Shown here in pieces: positions 47,304 to 55,890 of a DNA stretch of 64,000 bases. The stretch is taken from assembly GCF_902459555.1 (NCBI RefSeq), contig NZ_CABPSM010000001.1:723754-787753 (forward strand). Direction: 5' to 3'. The notes under the pieces were generated by a model, which saw only the letters and a list, made by a program, of their open reading frames with translations, had not been told where the DNA came from and searched no databases. A program made the position numbers and the translations under genes. Position 1 is the stretch's first letter. Every line of letters starts with the position of its first letter. This DNA comes from Pandoraea horticolens. GTDB taxonomy: Bacteria > Pseudomonadota > Gammaproteobacteria > Burkholderiales > Burkholderiaceae.

Positions 47304-48692
47304 TCATCCGCGAGACGATTTCGCATCCGGCTGGGCGGACGGCAATGTGCGCAGGCTGCTCACCACGGCGGCTACCGCCGCGAACGCGGCGGCGAGGTAC
47401 AGCGACGCCCGGGTGCCGAAGCCTTCTGGCGAAACGCTGAAAACGAGGGCGACGAGCGCGGCACCGGTCGTCTGTCCGGTCAGGCGTGCGGTGCCCAGCA
47501 TACCGCTGGCGCCGCCGCTGCGATGGGCCGGGGCGGACATGATCATCGCGTAATTGTTGGGCGACTGGAAGAGGCCGAAGCCGAAACCGCACAGGGCCAT
47601 GCGCCAGACGATATCGATCGGATGCGGGTGCGCGGGCAACAGGGCGAGCGCGAGCAGGCCGAGCGCGAACGCGGCCAGACCGATTCCACCGAGCAGGCCC
47701 GGCTTGTAGTACTCGAGCAGGCGTCCGGCCAGCGGCGCGACGACAACGATGGTGAGCGGCCACGCGGTCATCAGCAAGCCGGTCTGAACGTGATCGAAGC
47801 CGAGGGTGTCCTGAAGGAAGAAGGGCAGCGAGACGAACGCGAGCATTTGCGCGCAGAACGACGCCATCGAGGTGCAGATCGACAGCCCGAAAATCGGGAT
47901 GCGCAGCAGGTCGACGGGCAGCAGCGGGACGGGCTGGGTGCGTTGGCGTCGCACGAAGACCGTACCGATGGCGATGGCGGCAACGAGTTCGACGGCCACG
48001 AGCCAATATTCTTGCCCGTGTCCGAAAGCGTCGATTCCGGAGATGAGCAACCCGAAGGTGAGCGCGCTCAACACGGCGCCGGCCCAATCGAACGGATGCG
48101 AGGCGCGGGCGGTGTCGGGCAGCGAGCGGACGGCGATGGCTAAGGCGACGATGCCGAGCGGCACATTGATGGCGAAGAGCCACGGCCAGTGCGCGATGGA
48201 CAGCACCCCGGCGGCAATCGTCGGACCCGCAGCGGACGACACCGCCACGATGAGCGAGTTGAGCGCGACCCCGCGCCCAAGCCAGCGCGCTGGGTAGATG
48301 GCTTTCACGAGCGCGGTGTTCACACTCATGATGCCGGCCGCGCCAAAGCCTTGGGCCACGCGTGCGAGCGTGAGCGTGACGAGTGAGTCCGAGAGGGCGC
48401 AGGCCAGCGAGGCGACCGTGAAGAGTGCCAGACCGACGGTGTAGACGCGGCGGTAGCCCACGATCTCGCCCAACGCGGCAAACGGTAGCAGTGAGATGGT
48501 AATGGCGAGCTGGTAGGCGTTGACGATCCAGATCGACGTGGCCGGACTCGCGTTCAGATCGCGCGCGATGGTGGGCAGCGCGACGTTCGCAATGGCGCTG
48601 TCGAGCACCGCGAGCGAGATGGCGAGCATGACGGTTGCAATGGCCCAGAGCCGGGCGGGCATGGGCATGCCGTCAGTGTGTGTGTCGGACAT
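47304..48692 (-). CDS. MFS drug-efflux transporter (DHA2/14-TM type)
   Basis: A 462-residue major facilitator with about 14 hydrophobic segments. ATG 48692 is chosen for a normal N-terminus (MSDTHTDGMPMPARLW). The motif D1-like LAVLDSAIANVALPTIARDL is typical of EmrB/QacA family proteins, and GEIVGYRRVYTVGL is motif A. Motif C-like segment: GVALNSLIVAVSSAAGPTIA. It lies downstream of the P450 gene on the same strand with a 213-bp gap that could hold its own promoter. Confidence 0.88.
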   Translation of the reverse strand: MSDTHTDGMPMPARLWAIATVMLAISLAVLDSAIANVALPTIARDLNASPATSIWIVNAYQLAITISLLPFAALGEIVGYRRVYTVGLALFTVASLACALSDSLVTLTLARVAQGFGAAGIMSVNTALVKAIYPARWLGRGVALNSLIVAVSSAAGPTIAAGVLSIAHWPWLFAINVPLGIVALAIAVRSLPDTARASHPFDWAGAVLSALTFGLLISGIDAFGHGQEYWLVAVELVAAIAIGTVFVRRQRTQPVPLLPVDLLRIPIFGLSICTSMASFCAQMLAFVSLPFFLQDTLGFDHVQTGLLMTAWPLTIVVVAPLAGRLLEYYKPGLLGGIGLAAFALGLLALALLPAHPHPIDIVWRMALCGFGFGLFQSPNNYAMIMSAPAHRSGGASGMLGTARLTGQTTGAALVALVFSVSPEGFGTRASLYLAAAFAAVAAVVSSLRTLPSAQPDAKSSRG

Positions 48693-48905
48693 GAGAGCAG
48701 CGGAAGTCGAAACGGTCGCGCGTCCGAACGTCGTGACGCACAGGCGCGAAAGAAAACAGCCATCCTGCCCGAAATCCTGGAATGGAGCCGTATCGTCGCG
48801 CAAAGCCTTGTGTTTACAGGGATTTCAGACGACGAAGTCTGTTTTATCTGGTGGAATTATTATTTCGCTAAATAAAACTAAATCCGAACAGGCAAAAAGC
48901 ACGTG

Positions 48906-50132
48906 TCAGGACGACGGGCCGTCCTCATGAAAACGCGCGATACGAACATTGCCGAGCGGGTGATAGGCGATGCCGTTGGCGATCGACACCAGATCGACAT
49001 CGCCGTCGAGAATCGTTTGTACGCCGACGGCCGCAATCGTACTGGCAGGCGAGCGTCCGGGGCATGTGTGCGCGCCGTGTCCGAAGGTCCATGCGGGGCT
49101 CTCGGGCGAGGCAACGGCAGATCCCGCAGCAAGCACGACGAGTATCGAGTCGCCGCGCGCCAGCGTCCGTTCGTCGACGATGGCGCTCGCGTGCAGAAAG
49201 CGCCGGGTGTTCTGTACAGGCGGATCGCGCCGGATGACGTCTCCGACAGCCGCGATGGCGACGCCCAGATTGGCCGGAAGCGCCGTGCGGCCGGCGCCGG
49301 CCGGCGGTGTTGGCAACATGTGCCGCGCAAGCCTGCGCAAACTATTGGCCACGAGTCCCGCGCAAGCGTCGTGCGTTTGCGTGAAGAGGCCGACGATATT
49401 CGCCGTGAGAGCGCGATAGTCGACGGCGTCATCGCGTGCGGCACACCGGGCGGTGTCATGCAACCAGGTGTCTGAGCCGACGTGATGGTCGAGCCAGCGT
49501 ACTGCACGGCCTCGCATCGTTGCGGCGGCGCTATGTCCGCGCGCCAGCACGTCGGTACGTGGAGAGGGCTTTGCTGATTCCGCCATGGCGGCGACGAGCT
49601 TGCGGACATCGTCATAAACGTCCGCCCACTGCGGGGAAGGAACGCCGAGCCATGCGGCGAGCGCGTAAATCGGCTGACGAAAGACGAAGTCGTCGAGGCG
49701 GGCGGTGAGGGTTTCGCCGCACGCGAGGTAGGCGTCCGAGCAAGCGGCTTGGCTCGCCTCTCGTAGTGCGGCGAGTGTGGCGCGATCGGCGTGTAGCGTG
49801 GAGAGGCGTGTCTTCAACCACGGTTTCATTGCGGCATGCGCGATCCCGTCGTTCATGCGGACGAGTGCACCGAACCAGCCGCCAGCGGCACCGTCGGCCA
49901 AGGCGGCGGGCACCGTGGCCCCGGCAGGCCGAACGCCGCAGGCGGGGTGACCGAGCACGGCCGCCAATGCTTGCGGCCCGGCGGCGACCCACATGCCGAG
50001 CGAGGCGTCGAAATCGAACGGACGCCGTTGCGCAAGCGACTCGTAGTATGGGTACGGATTCGGGTGGACGACTGCAGCCAACGCGTTGGCCGGAGGCGGT
50101 ACGGTAGCGAAATCGACGTTGGCAGCGAACAT
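48906..50132 (-). CDS. Cytochrome P450
   Basis: A 408-residue soluble bacterial P450. The haem-binding loop WTFGHGAHTCPG provides the axial Cys357. I-helix region NIVGLFTQTHDACAG is present. The invariant ExxR of helix K reads D298-V-I-R301, with Asp for the usual Glu (GDVIRRDPPVQNTRR). No ferredoxin or reductase gene is next to it. It diverges from an ArsR-type regulator across 138 bp, so that regulator probably controls it. Substrate unknown. Confidence 0.9.
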   Translation of the reverse strand: MFAANVDFATVPPPANALAAVVHPNPYPYYESLAQRRPFDFDASLGMWVAAGPQALAAVLGHPACGVRPAGATVPAALADGAAGGWFGALVRMNDGIAHAAMKPWLKTRLSTLHADRATLAALREASQAACSDAYLACGETLTARLDDFVFRQPIYALAAWLGVPSPQWADVYDDVRKLVAAMAESAKPSPRTDVLARGHSAAATMRGRAVRWLDHHVGSDTWLHDTARCAARDDAVDYRALTANIVGLFTQTHDACAGLVANSLRRLARHMLPTPPAGAGRTALPANLGVAIAAVGDVIRRDPPVQNTRRFLHASAIVDERTLARGDSILVVLAAGSAVASPESPAWTFGHGAHTCPGRSPASTIAAVGVQTILDGDVDLVSIANGIAYHPLGNVRIARFHEDGPSS

Positions 50133-50270
50133 GGCAGGGCGTCTCTACAGGAGGTCTCGACGGTGCTTATCTTCAGGCGCTATCTGTTCTGCATGCTTCA
50201 TGATGCGCTGAAGTGTCGATCGGATTCGCGGGCCTATACTGCGGTTCATGTTCTTCACGGGAGTCTGTCT

Positions 50271-50975
50271 GTGGACATTGCAAGAGATCATGCCCCCGGT
50301 GTTAGTTCGCTGGCGGCGCTGCTCGCGGACGCGGGCCGCATGACCATGCTCTGGGCGTTGATGGATGGCTCGGCTCGCCCGGCGGGCGAACTGGCGTTGG
50401 CCGCCGGGCTTTCCCCTTCCAGCGCCAGCGGGCATCTGGCGCGTCTTGTGGATGGCGGTGTGCTTGCGCAAGAAGCGCGCGGACGGCACCGTTATTTCCG
50501 CATCGCCACGCCGGAGACGGCGGCCGCCATCGAAGCCCTGGCCAGCGCCGTGTTGGCGACGAGAGAACTGCGCCCGCGTGCGGTGCCGGTCAGCCGCGCC
50601 ACGCCCGTCCCGCTACGTCACGCACGCACTTGTTACGACCATCTTGCCGGTGAGGTCGCCGTAGCGCTTTTCGAGCGGATGCGAGCGCACCGCTGGCTTC
50701 GAATCGACGGCAGCGACGTTGCGCTGACCGATGCGGGCGCCACTGGCCTCACGGCCCTCGGCGTCGACGTGTCTTCCGCCCGTGCTCGCCGTCGGCGCTT
50801 CGCCTGCACCTGTCCCGATTGGAGCGAGCGCAAGCCACATCTCGGCGGCGCGCTGGGCGCGGCATTGCTCAGCACATGCCTGCACGCCAAGTGGCTCGAA
50901 CCCACGCGTGAGCCGCGCGCATTGCGCGTCACGCCGCTGGGTGAACGCCAGCTATCGGCCATCGCACGGTCTTGA
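50271..50975 (+). CDS. ArsR-type regulator with C-terminal cysteine motif
   Basis: A 234-residue protein; GTG 50271 follows GGGAG at about 7 nt. The winged helix has LALAAGLSPSSASGHLARLVDGGVL. The C-terminal part has the conserved CTCPDWSERKPHLGGALGAA segment found in the YdfF/long ArsR group, whose cysteines may bind a ligand. TATACT at 50235-50240 is a plausible -10. It diverges from the P450 gene. Confidence 0.88.
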   Translation: MDIARDHAPGVSSLAALLADAGRMTMLWALMDGSARPAGELALAAGLSPSSASGHLARLVDGGVLAQEARGRHRYFRIATPETAAAIEALASAVLATRELRPRAVPVSRATPVPLRHARTCYDHLAGEVAVALFERMRAHRWLRIDGSDVALTDAGATGLTALGVDVSSARARRRRFACTCPDWSERKPHLGGALGAALLSTCLHAKWLEPTREPRALRVTPLGERQLSAIARS

Positions 50976-51040
50976 TCCGTTGCGACACGAATCCATGACG
51001 CGCGTGCGGCTCAGGGGATGACGAGTCCCCCGTGCGCGGC

Positions 51041-51586
51041 TTACTTGGCCAATTCGGCGTCGATGGCAGCCACGAGACGCGGATCGTCGGCCTTCACGTC
51101 CGGCGAGAAGCGGGCCACGACCTGACCGTTACGGCCGATCAGGAACTTCTCGAAGTTCCAAAGCACGTCGGCGGGGTTCTCGCGCTCGACACCAAATCCT
51201 TTCAGACGCTCACGGAACGGGCCTTCGCCAATGGCCTCGGGCTGTGCCGCGACAAGCGCCGTGTAGAGCGGGTGACGATCGTCGCCCAATGCCGAGAGCT
51301 TCGCGAACAGCGGGAACGTGACGTTGTATTGCGTCGTGCAGAACTCGAGGATTTCGGCGTCGGTACCCGGCTCCTGACCCTTGAAATTGTTCGCGGGGAA
51401 GGCCAGCACTTCGAGGCCGGCGGCGCGTTTCTCTTCGTAAAGACGCTCGAGGCCTTCGTATTGCTGCGTCAGGCCGCACTTCGACGCAACGTTGACGACC
51501 AGACGCACTTTGCCGGCGTAATCGCCCAGCGTTGCGGCGGCGCCGTTGTTGCGATTGACGGTAATGGTTTCGATGTTCGTGCTCAT
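51041..51586 (-). CDS. Glutathione peroxidase family protein
   Basis: A 181-residue thiol peroxidase of the GPx family that reduces peroxides with thioredoxin or glutathione. ATG 51586 follows AGGGAA. Peroxidatic Cys37 lies in NVASKCGLTQQ; the FPANNFKGQEPGT loop carries the Gln and Asn partners, and WNFEKFLI holds the Trp. The resolving Cys is in EFCTTQYNVTFP, so the thioredoxin-type mechanism is possible. Confidence 0.93.
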   Translation of the reverse strand: MSTNIETITVNRNNGAAATLGDYAGKVRLVVNVASKCGLTQQYEGLERLYEEKRAAGLEVLAFPANNFKGQEPGTDAEILEFCTTQYNVTFPLFAKLSALGDDRHPLYTALVAAQPEAIGEGPFRERLKGFGVERENPADVLWNFEKFLIGRNGQVVARFSPDVKADDPRLVAAIDAELAK

Positions 51587-51913
51587 GGGAATTCCCTGTC
51601 TTTGATTTGATTGGTCAGGCGAGTGTAGCGCAAGCCCGTGACGCGCGCTGAGGGCGGCCGTCCCGATGAATATCGGCGTCGAGCAGATCTCGCGTGTGCA
51701 GTCCGAAAGCGCGTGGCGTATTGGCCGCGCCATTGTCGGTGGTAGTGCGGGCTCGGGCTTCGTGTCGCATACGGGTATCGTGCGCGTGCAGCAGCGTTTC
51801 TGATCGCCCGACACGTTCGGGCAGTGGACAGTGCCGGCGGCCGCAGTCATTGACAGGGCTGCGACCGCCGTGAAAGTATCGCGCAGTGTCCACCGCTCCC
51901 CGATTCCTTTCCG
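51587..51913. other. Intergenic stretch between GPx gene and TPR gene
   Basis: About 330 bp with divergent promoters expected. TTGACA at about 51851 is a good -35, but a -10 at correct spacing is poor. A 45-codon ORF (51666-51803, +) has no ribosome site and was not called. Otherwise nothing recognised. Confidence 0.4.
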
Positions 51914-54046
51914 ATGTCTTCCCCTTCGTCGTCCCCTGGCACGTTGACTTTCGCGCAGGCGATTGCGCTGGCGCAATCGCATTGGCAAGCGGGGCAGGCC
52001 CCGCAGGCGGAGGTGTTGTGCCGACGTGTGCTGGAGGTGTCGCCCGAGCATCCCGACGCGCACTATCTGCTGGGCCTGATGGCGCATGCCTATGGCAAGC
52101 TGGACGTGGCCATCGACCATCTTCGGGTGACCTGTCGGGCACCGGACGCGTCCGCGTCCAGCTGGTCGGATCTCGCCGAGATGTGCCGACAGGCGGGGCG
52201 TCTCGAGGAGGCGCTGGCGGCGGCTCGCCGGGCCGTCGACGTCGATCCGGCGTTCGTTGCCGGATGGAACAACCTGGGAATCGTGTTGCAGGAGACCGGG
52301 CAGCTCGAAGAGAGCCTGACATGTCTCACGCGCGTGAGCGAACTGATGCCGGCGTCGGCGGACGCCCAGAACAATCTCGGCAATACCGCGCGTCTGCTGG
52401 GGCGGCTGACCGCCGCCGAGACACACTATCGCCGCGCCCTTGAGTGCGATCCGGAACGTGCCGACGCGCACAGTAATCTGGCGTCGCTGCTCAGTGCGCA
52501 ACAGCGCTTTGCCGAGGCGGAGACGCTGGCGCGCCGCGCCATCGAACTGGCCCCGCAGTTTGTCGACGCCTACCGCAATCTCGCCGACGTCGAACTCGCG
52601 CGAGGCAACGTGGCGGCGGCACTGCAGACCGTTGAGGTGATGTCGGCGTTTGCGCCGAAGCATCCGTCGACGCTCGTGGCGCGTGCGCGAATTCTGCGTC
52701 TCGTCGGGCGACTGGACGAGGCGCTGGCGAATGCCCGCGAAGCGCTCGCGCTCCTGCCCGAGAGCGCCGATGCGCGGGCGGCGCTTTGCATTGTCGAGGC
52801 GGACGTCGCGGCGCGCGAGGCAACGGGCGCGGCTCGCCCCTCCATCGCCAGCCTCCCACCGAACCATGTGCCCGAGTCGCCGGATCTCACCGCCATTTAC
52901 GAAGCGGTCGTTGCACGTGTGCACGCGCAGGACTACGAGCGGGCCGAGACGATGCTCCGCGAAGTCGTGGCGACGGACGCCGCCCCCATGTCCCTGTGGC
53001 GACTGCTCGCGGTCGTGCTGCGTGCGCAGGGAAAGGCACGGGAAGGGCGAGACTTGCTCGACATGCTCGCACGTCAGGTGCCCGGTGATCTGTCGAATCG
53101 CTTCGACCTTGCCGAAGTGCTGCTCTTGCTGGGGGACTTCGAACGCGGCTGGCGTGAGTACCGCTATCGCTACAGCCTTGAACATACCCAGTCCATCGAG
53201 CGCAAGGTGCAGCGCCCGCGATGGGACGGTCGGCCGATTCCCGGCCAGACGCTCCTCATTCACGACGAGCAGGGCTTTGGCGACACATTCCAGTTCATGC
53301 GCATGGCGCGCTGGGCACGCGAGCGCAGTCAGGCGCGCGTGATTTTCGAGGTCAATCCCGAGACGTTTTCGATTGCGAAACGCATGTGGGGCGATGAGGA
53401 TATCGTCGCTCGCGGGACGTTGCCTGTGACGTTCGACCAGCATTGCGAACTGATGAGCTTGCCGATGGCAATGGGCCTGACGCTTGCCGATCTGCCCGGC
53501 GACGTGGCTTATCTCAGCCCCGATGCACAGCGCGTTGCCCATTGGCGCGAAAGGCTGGCCGACGTGCCGAGACCGTGGGTCGCCATGGTGTGGGCCGGCC
53601 GCCCGGAGCACACCAACGACAGCAATCGTTCCATGCCGCTCAAGCAACTCGCCCCGCTGGGCGCGAGCGGGGCGACGTTCCTGTCGATTCAGAAGGGGCC
53701 GGCGTCGGCGCAGGCAAATACGCCGCCCGACGGCATGTCGATGGTGTCGTTGAGCGATGAAATTCGTGATTTTGAGGACACCGCCGCGATTCTGCATCTC
53801 GCCGATTTGCTGATTTCGGTCGATTCGTCGCCGGTGCATCTGGCGGGAGCGATGGGGCGTGCGGTGTGGGTGTTGTTGCCGTTCGTGCCCGATTGGCGCT
53901 GGTTGCTCGATCGGGACGACACGCCTTGGTACCCCGGCATGCGCCTGTTCCGTCAGGAGGCTCGCGCGCAATGGGCGCCTGTCGTCGAGCGCATGGCGCA
54001 GGCGCTCAAGCAGTTCGTGGCCGAGCGGCGCGATGACGCGGCTTGA
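51914..54046 (+). CDS. TPR protein with glycosyltransferase-like C-terminal domain
   Basis: A 710-residue protein. Residues about 10-330 are at least eight tetratricopeptide repeats (for instance AGWNNLGIVLQETGQLEESL and AQNNLGNTARLLGRLTAAE). Residues about 440-710 resemble the GT9/GT41-like C-terminal domain common behind TPRs: QTLLIHDEQGFGDTFQF, WAGRPEHTNDSNRSMPLKQ, and ILHLADLLISVDSSPVHLAGA. A glycosyltransferase acting on protein, as in O-GlcNAc transferase-like bacterial enzymes, is possible but unproven. It overlaps the next gene by 14 bases. The whole opposite strand is open too, a GC effect. Confidence 0.85.
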   Translation: MSSPSSSPGTLTFAQAIALAQSHWQAGQAPQAEVLCRRVLEVSPEHPDAHYLLGLMAHAYGKLDVAIDHLRVTCRAPDASASSWSDLAEMCRQAGRLEEALAAARRAVDVDPAFVAGWNNLGIVLQETGQLEESLTCLTRVSELMPASADAQNNLGNTARLLGRLTAAETHYRRALECDPERADAHSNLASLLSAQQRFAEAETLARRAIELAPQFVDAYRNLADVELARGNVAAALQTVEVMSAFAPKHPSTLVARARILRLVGRLDEALANAREALALLPESADARAALCIVEADVAAREATGAARPSIASLPPNHVPESPDLTAIYEAVVARVHAQDYERAETMLREVVATDAAPMSLWRLLAVVLRAQGKAREGRDLLDMLARQVPGDLSNRFDLAEVLLLLGDFERGWREYRYRYSLEHTQSIERKVQRPRWDGRPIPGQTLLIHDEQGFGDTFQFMRMARWARERSQARVIFEVNPETFSIAKRMWGDEDIVARGTLPVTFDQHCELMSLPMAMGLTLADLPGDVAYLSPDAQRVAHWRERLADVPRPWVAMVWAGRPEHTNDSNRSMPLKQLAPLGASGATFLSIQKGPASAQANTPPDGMSMVSLSDEIRDFEDTAAILHLADLLISVDSSPVHLAGAMGRAVWVLLPFVPDWRWLLDRDDTPWYPGMRLFRQEARAQWAPVVERMAQALKQFVAERRDDAA

Positions 54047-54914
54047 TCGAGGCGGTTACCGGCGCGGCGCCGGATCGTGGCGCGCTCTGCTCTGCGGGAG
54101 CATGCTGGGGCTGGCGTTGCTGGCTTCCGGCTGCGCCAGTCTAGATCGCGACGCGCACGCCGAGTCGCTTGCCAACCCCGCCGGACTGCAACGGGAAGTG
54201 CTCGCGGCGGGCGACTTCCGCCTTACTGTGTTCTCGCGCATCGGCCGTACCGATAAGCCGCTGCGTATCTACATCGAAGGCGACGGTCTTGCCTGGGTCT
54301 CGCGCTCGGAGCCGTCGCTCGATCCGACTCCGGTCGCCGCGACCGGTTTGGCGCTTGCGGCGGCCGACCCATCGGCCAATGTCGCCTATCTGGCACGGCC
54401 CTGCCAGTTCACACCGATGCCGGACAATCCTCGCTGTCAGGTCGCGTACTGGACCGGTAAGCGCTTCGCGCCCGAAGTTGTCGATGCGATGGACGCGGCC
54501 GTCGGGCAGTTGACGGCGCGTGTGCCGGGGCAGCCTGTGGAGCTTGTCGGCTATTCGGGCGGCGGCGCCATTGCCGTGCTGGTGGCGGCCCGTCGGCACG
54601 ACATCGCCACCCTACGCACGGTGGCGGGCAATCTCGACGTCGAGTATGTCAATCGATTGCACCGGGTCTCGCCGATGCCTGCGTCGCGCAATCCCAGCGA
54701 TGTCGCGCGGCAGGTTGCCGGCATTGCGCAGATCCATTACAGCAGCGCACAGGATGCGGTCGTGCCGCCGGAGGTTGCGCGCCGCTTTGCGTCGGCCGCA
54801 GGAGGGACGTGCGTGAAGACGCGCGTTGTGAGCGACCTGGCCCACGACGGCGATTGGGCGCAACGATGGCGCGAGTTGCTCGCGCAAACGCCGGTTTGCG
54901 ACGCTCGCCGGTAA
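54033..54914 (+). CDS. Lipoprotein alpha/beta hydrolase
   Basis: A 293-residue protein. The signal peptide ends in LLASGC, giving lipid-modified Cys34. The hydrolase part has the nucleophile elbow GYSGGGA (Ser), a DAVVPPE aspartate segment and LAHDGDW with a possible catalytic His. IYIEGDGLAW near residue 80 is typical of this proteobacterial alpha/beta hydrolase group. ATG 54033 lies inside the TPR gene, so the two are coupled. Substrate unknown. Confidence 0.82.
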   Translation: MTRLDRGGYRRGAGSWRALLCGSMLGLALLASGCASLDRDAHAESLANPAGLQREVLAAGDFRLTVFSRIGRTDKPLRIYIEGDGLAWVSRSEPSLDPTPVAATGLALAAADPSANVAYLARPCQFTPMPDNPRCQVAYWTGKRFAPEVVDAMDAAVGQLTARVPGQPVELVGYSGGGAIAVLVAARRHDIATLRTVAGNLDVEYVNRLHRVSPMPASRNPSDVARQVAGIAQIHYSSAQDAVVPPEVARRFASAAGGTCVKTRVVSDLAHDGDWAQRWRELLAQTPVCDARR

Positions 54915-54963
54915 CTGCGCGATGAGGTGGTGAGCGCGAAGTGGGGGGCGTTAAGGAACCGCG

Positions 54964-55833
54964 TCAGCTTTCCCGCACCAATGCGGCAATCGCTTCCACG
55001 AGCGTGACCTCGCCGCGTAGCGTATGTTGGCCACCATCTCGAAACCGGAAGCCATCGTTATCGCTATTGAAACCGTCCAGCATTTGAATGCGCGGCAGCG
55101 GGTTGCGCATGCCCTGCGCGCGGAACAGCGGGTCCCAACCGGCACGCGGCACGGCCTCGGCACGAACGTCTCGAACCAGCGCACGGGCGAGTGCTGCCGC
55201 AATGTCGTCGGGCGAGTAGCGATCCGGTCCTTCGATTTCCCAGATGCGTTCGTCTGTGAAGTGTTCCCGCATGGCGCGCGCGGCGAAATGACCGACGTCG
55301 CTCGTCGAGACCATCGGAATCGCCCGATCCACCGGTTGCAGATAACTCGGCAACTCGCCGCGCTCGCGTGCGGGCGCGATGTCCCATGCGAAGTTCTCCA
55401 TTAGCCAGGCAGGACGCAGGAACGTCACCGGCAGCGAGAGCGACACCATCGCCGTCTCGAACATGTGCAGTGCCGTGAGCAGGCTGGGAGATTCGCAATC
55501 CGCGCCGATGCTCGAAAGGCACACCACGCGCTTTGGTCGCGTGGTCGCCAGCGCTTGGCGGATGGTGTCGATCAGATGCCGCGCGTGCGAGAAGTCCGGC
55601 TCGGGGTCGGCGTTCGGTGGAAGCATGACGAATACCGCTTCGCTATTGCGAAAGGCGTTCGTGAGCGCACCGACATCGCCGCTTTCGGCGACCGCGATTT
55701 CACCGCCGAGTGTCGCCCATCGACTGGATTTGACCGGGTCTTGAACGACAGCCCGCAGTGGCAGACCTGCCGTGAGCAGGTCGTGCCCGATGACGCCGCC
55801 AACTCGCCCCGTGATGCCCATTACGGTGTACAT
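54964..55833 (-). CDS. NmrA-like NAD(P)-binding protein
   Basis: A 289-residue Rossmann protein of the atypical SDR (NmrA/QOR2) kind. ATG 55833 follows AGGAG at 5 nt. The nucleotide loop is GITGRVGGVIG, then VVCLSSIGAD and LRPAWLMENF, typical of NmrA-type proteins. No catalytic Tyr-x-x-x-Lys, so sensor or quinone reductase-like roles are possible. The neighbouring FAD monooxygenase lies 57 bp upstream on the same strand. Confidence 0.84.
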   Translation of the reverse strand: MYTVMGITGRVGGVIGHDLLTAGLPLRAVVQDPVKSSRWATLGGEIAVAESGDVGALTNAFRNSEAVFVMLPPNADPEPDFSHARHLIDTIRQALATTRPKRVVCLSSIGADCESPSLLTALHMFETAMVSLSLPVTFLRPAWLMENFAWDIAPARERGELPSYLQPVDRAIPMVSTSDVGHFAARAMREHFTDERIWEIEGPDRYSPDDIAAALARALVRDVRAEAVPRAGWDPLFRAQGMRNPLPRIQMLDGFNSDNDGFRFRDGGQHTLRGEVTLVEAIAALVRES

Positions 55834-55890
55834 GGTCACTCCTTGCGCGCAGTAACGTTGCCGTAAAAGTAACACGGGAGCGGCGCCGTC

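Noticed and set aside
51666..51803. 45-codon ORF between GPx and TPR genes
   Set aside because: No ribosome binding site and no recognisable product.
51041..53971. Very long open frame on the minus strand (976 codons) across the TPR gene
   Set aside because: Only the part to 51586 encodes glutathione peroxidase; the rest is antisense to a convincing TPR protein and low-complexity, a high-GC artefact.
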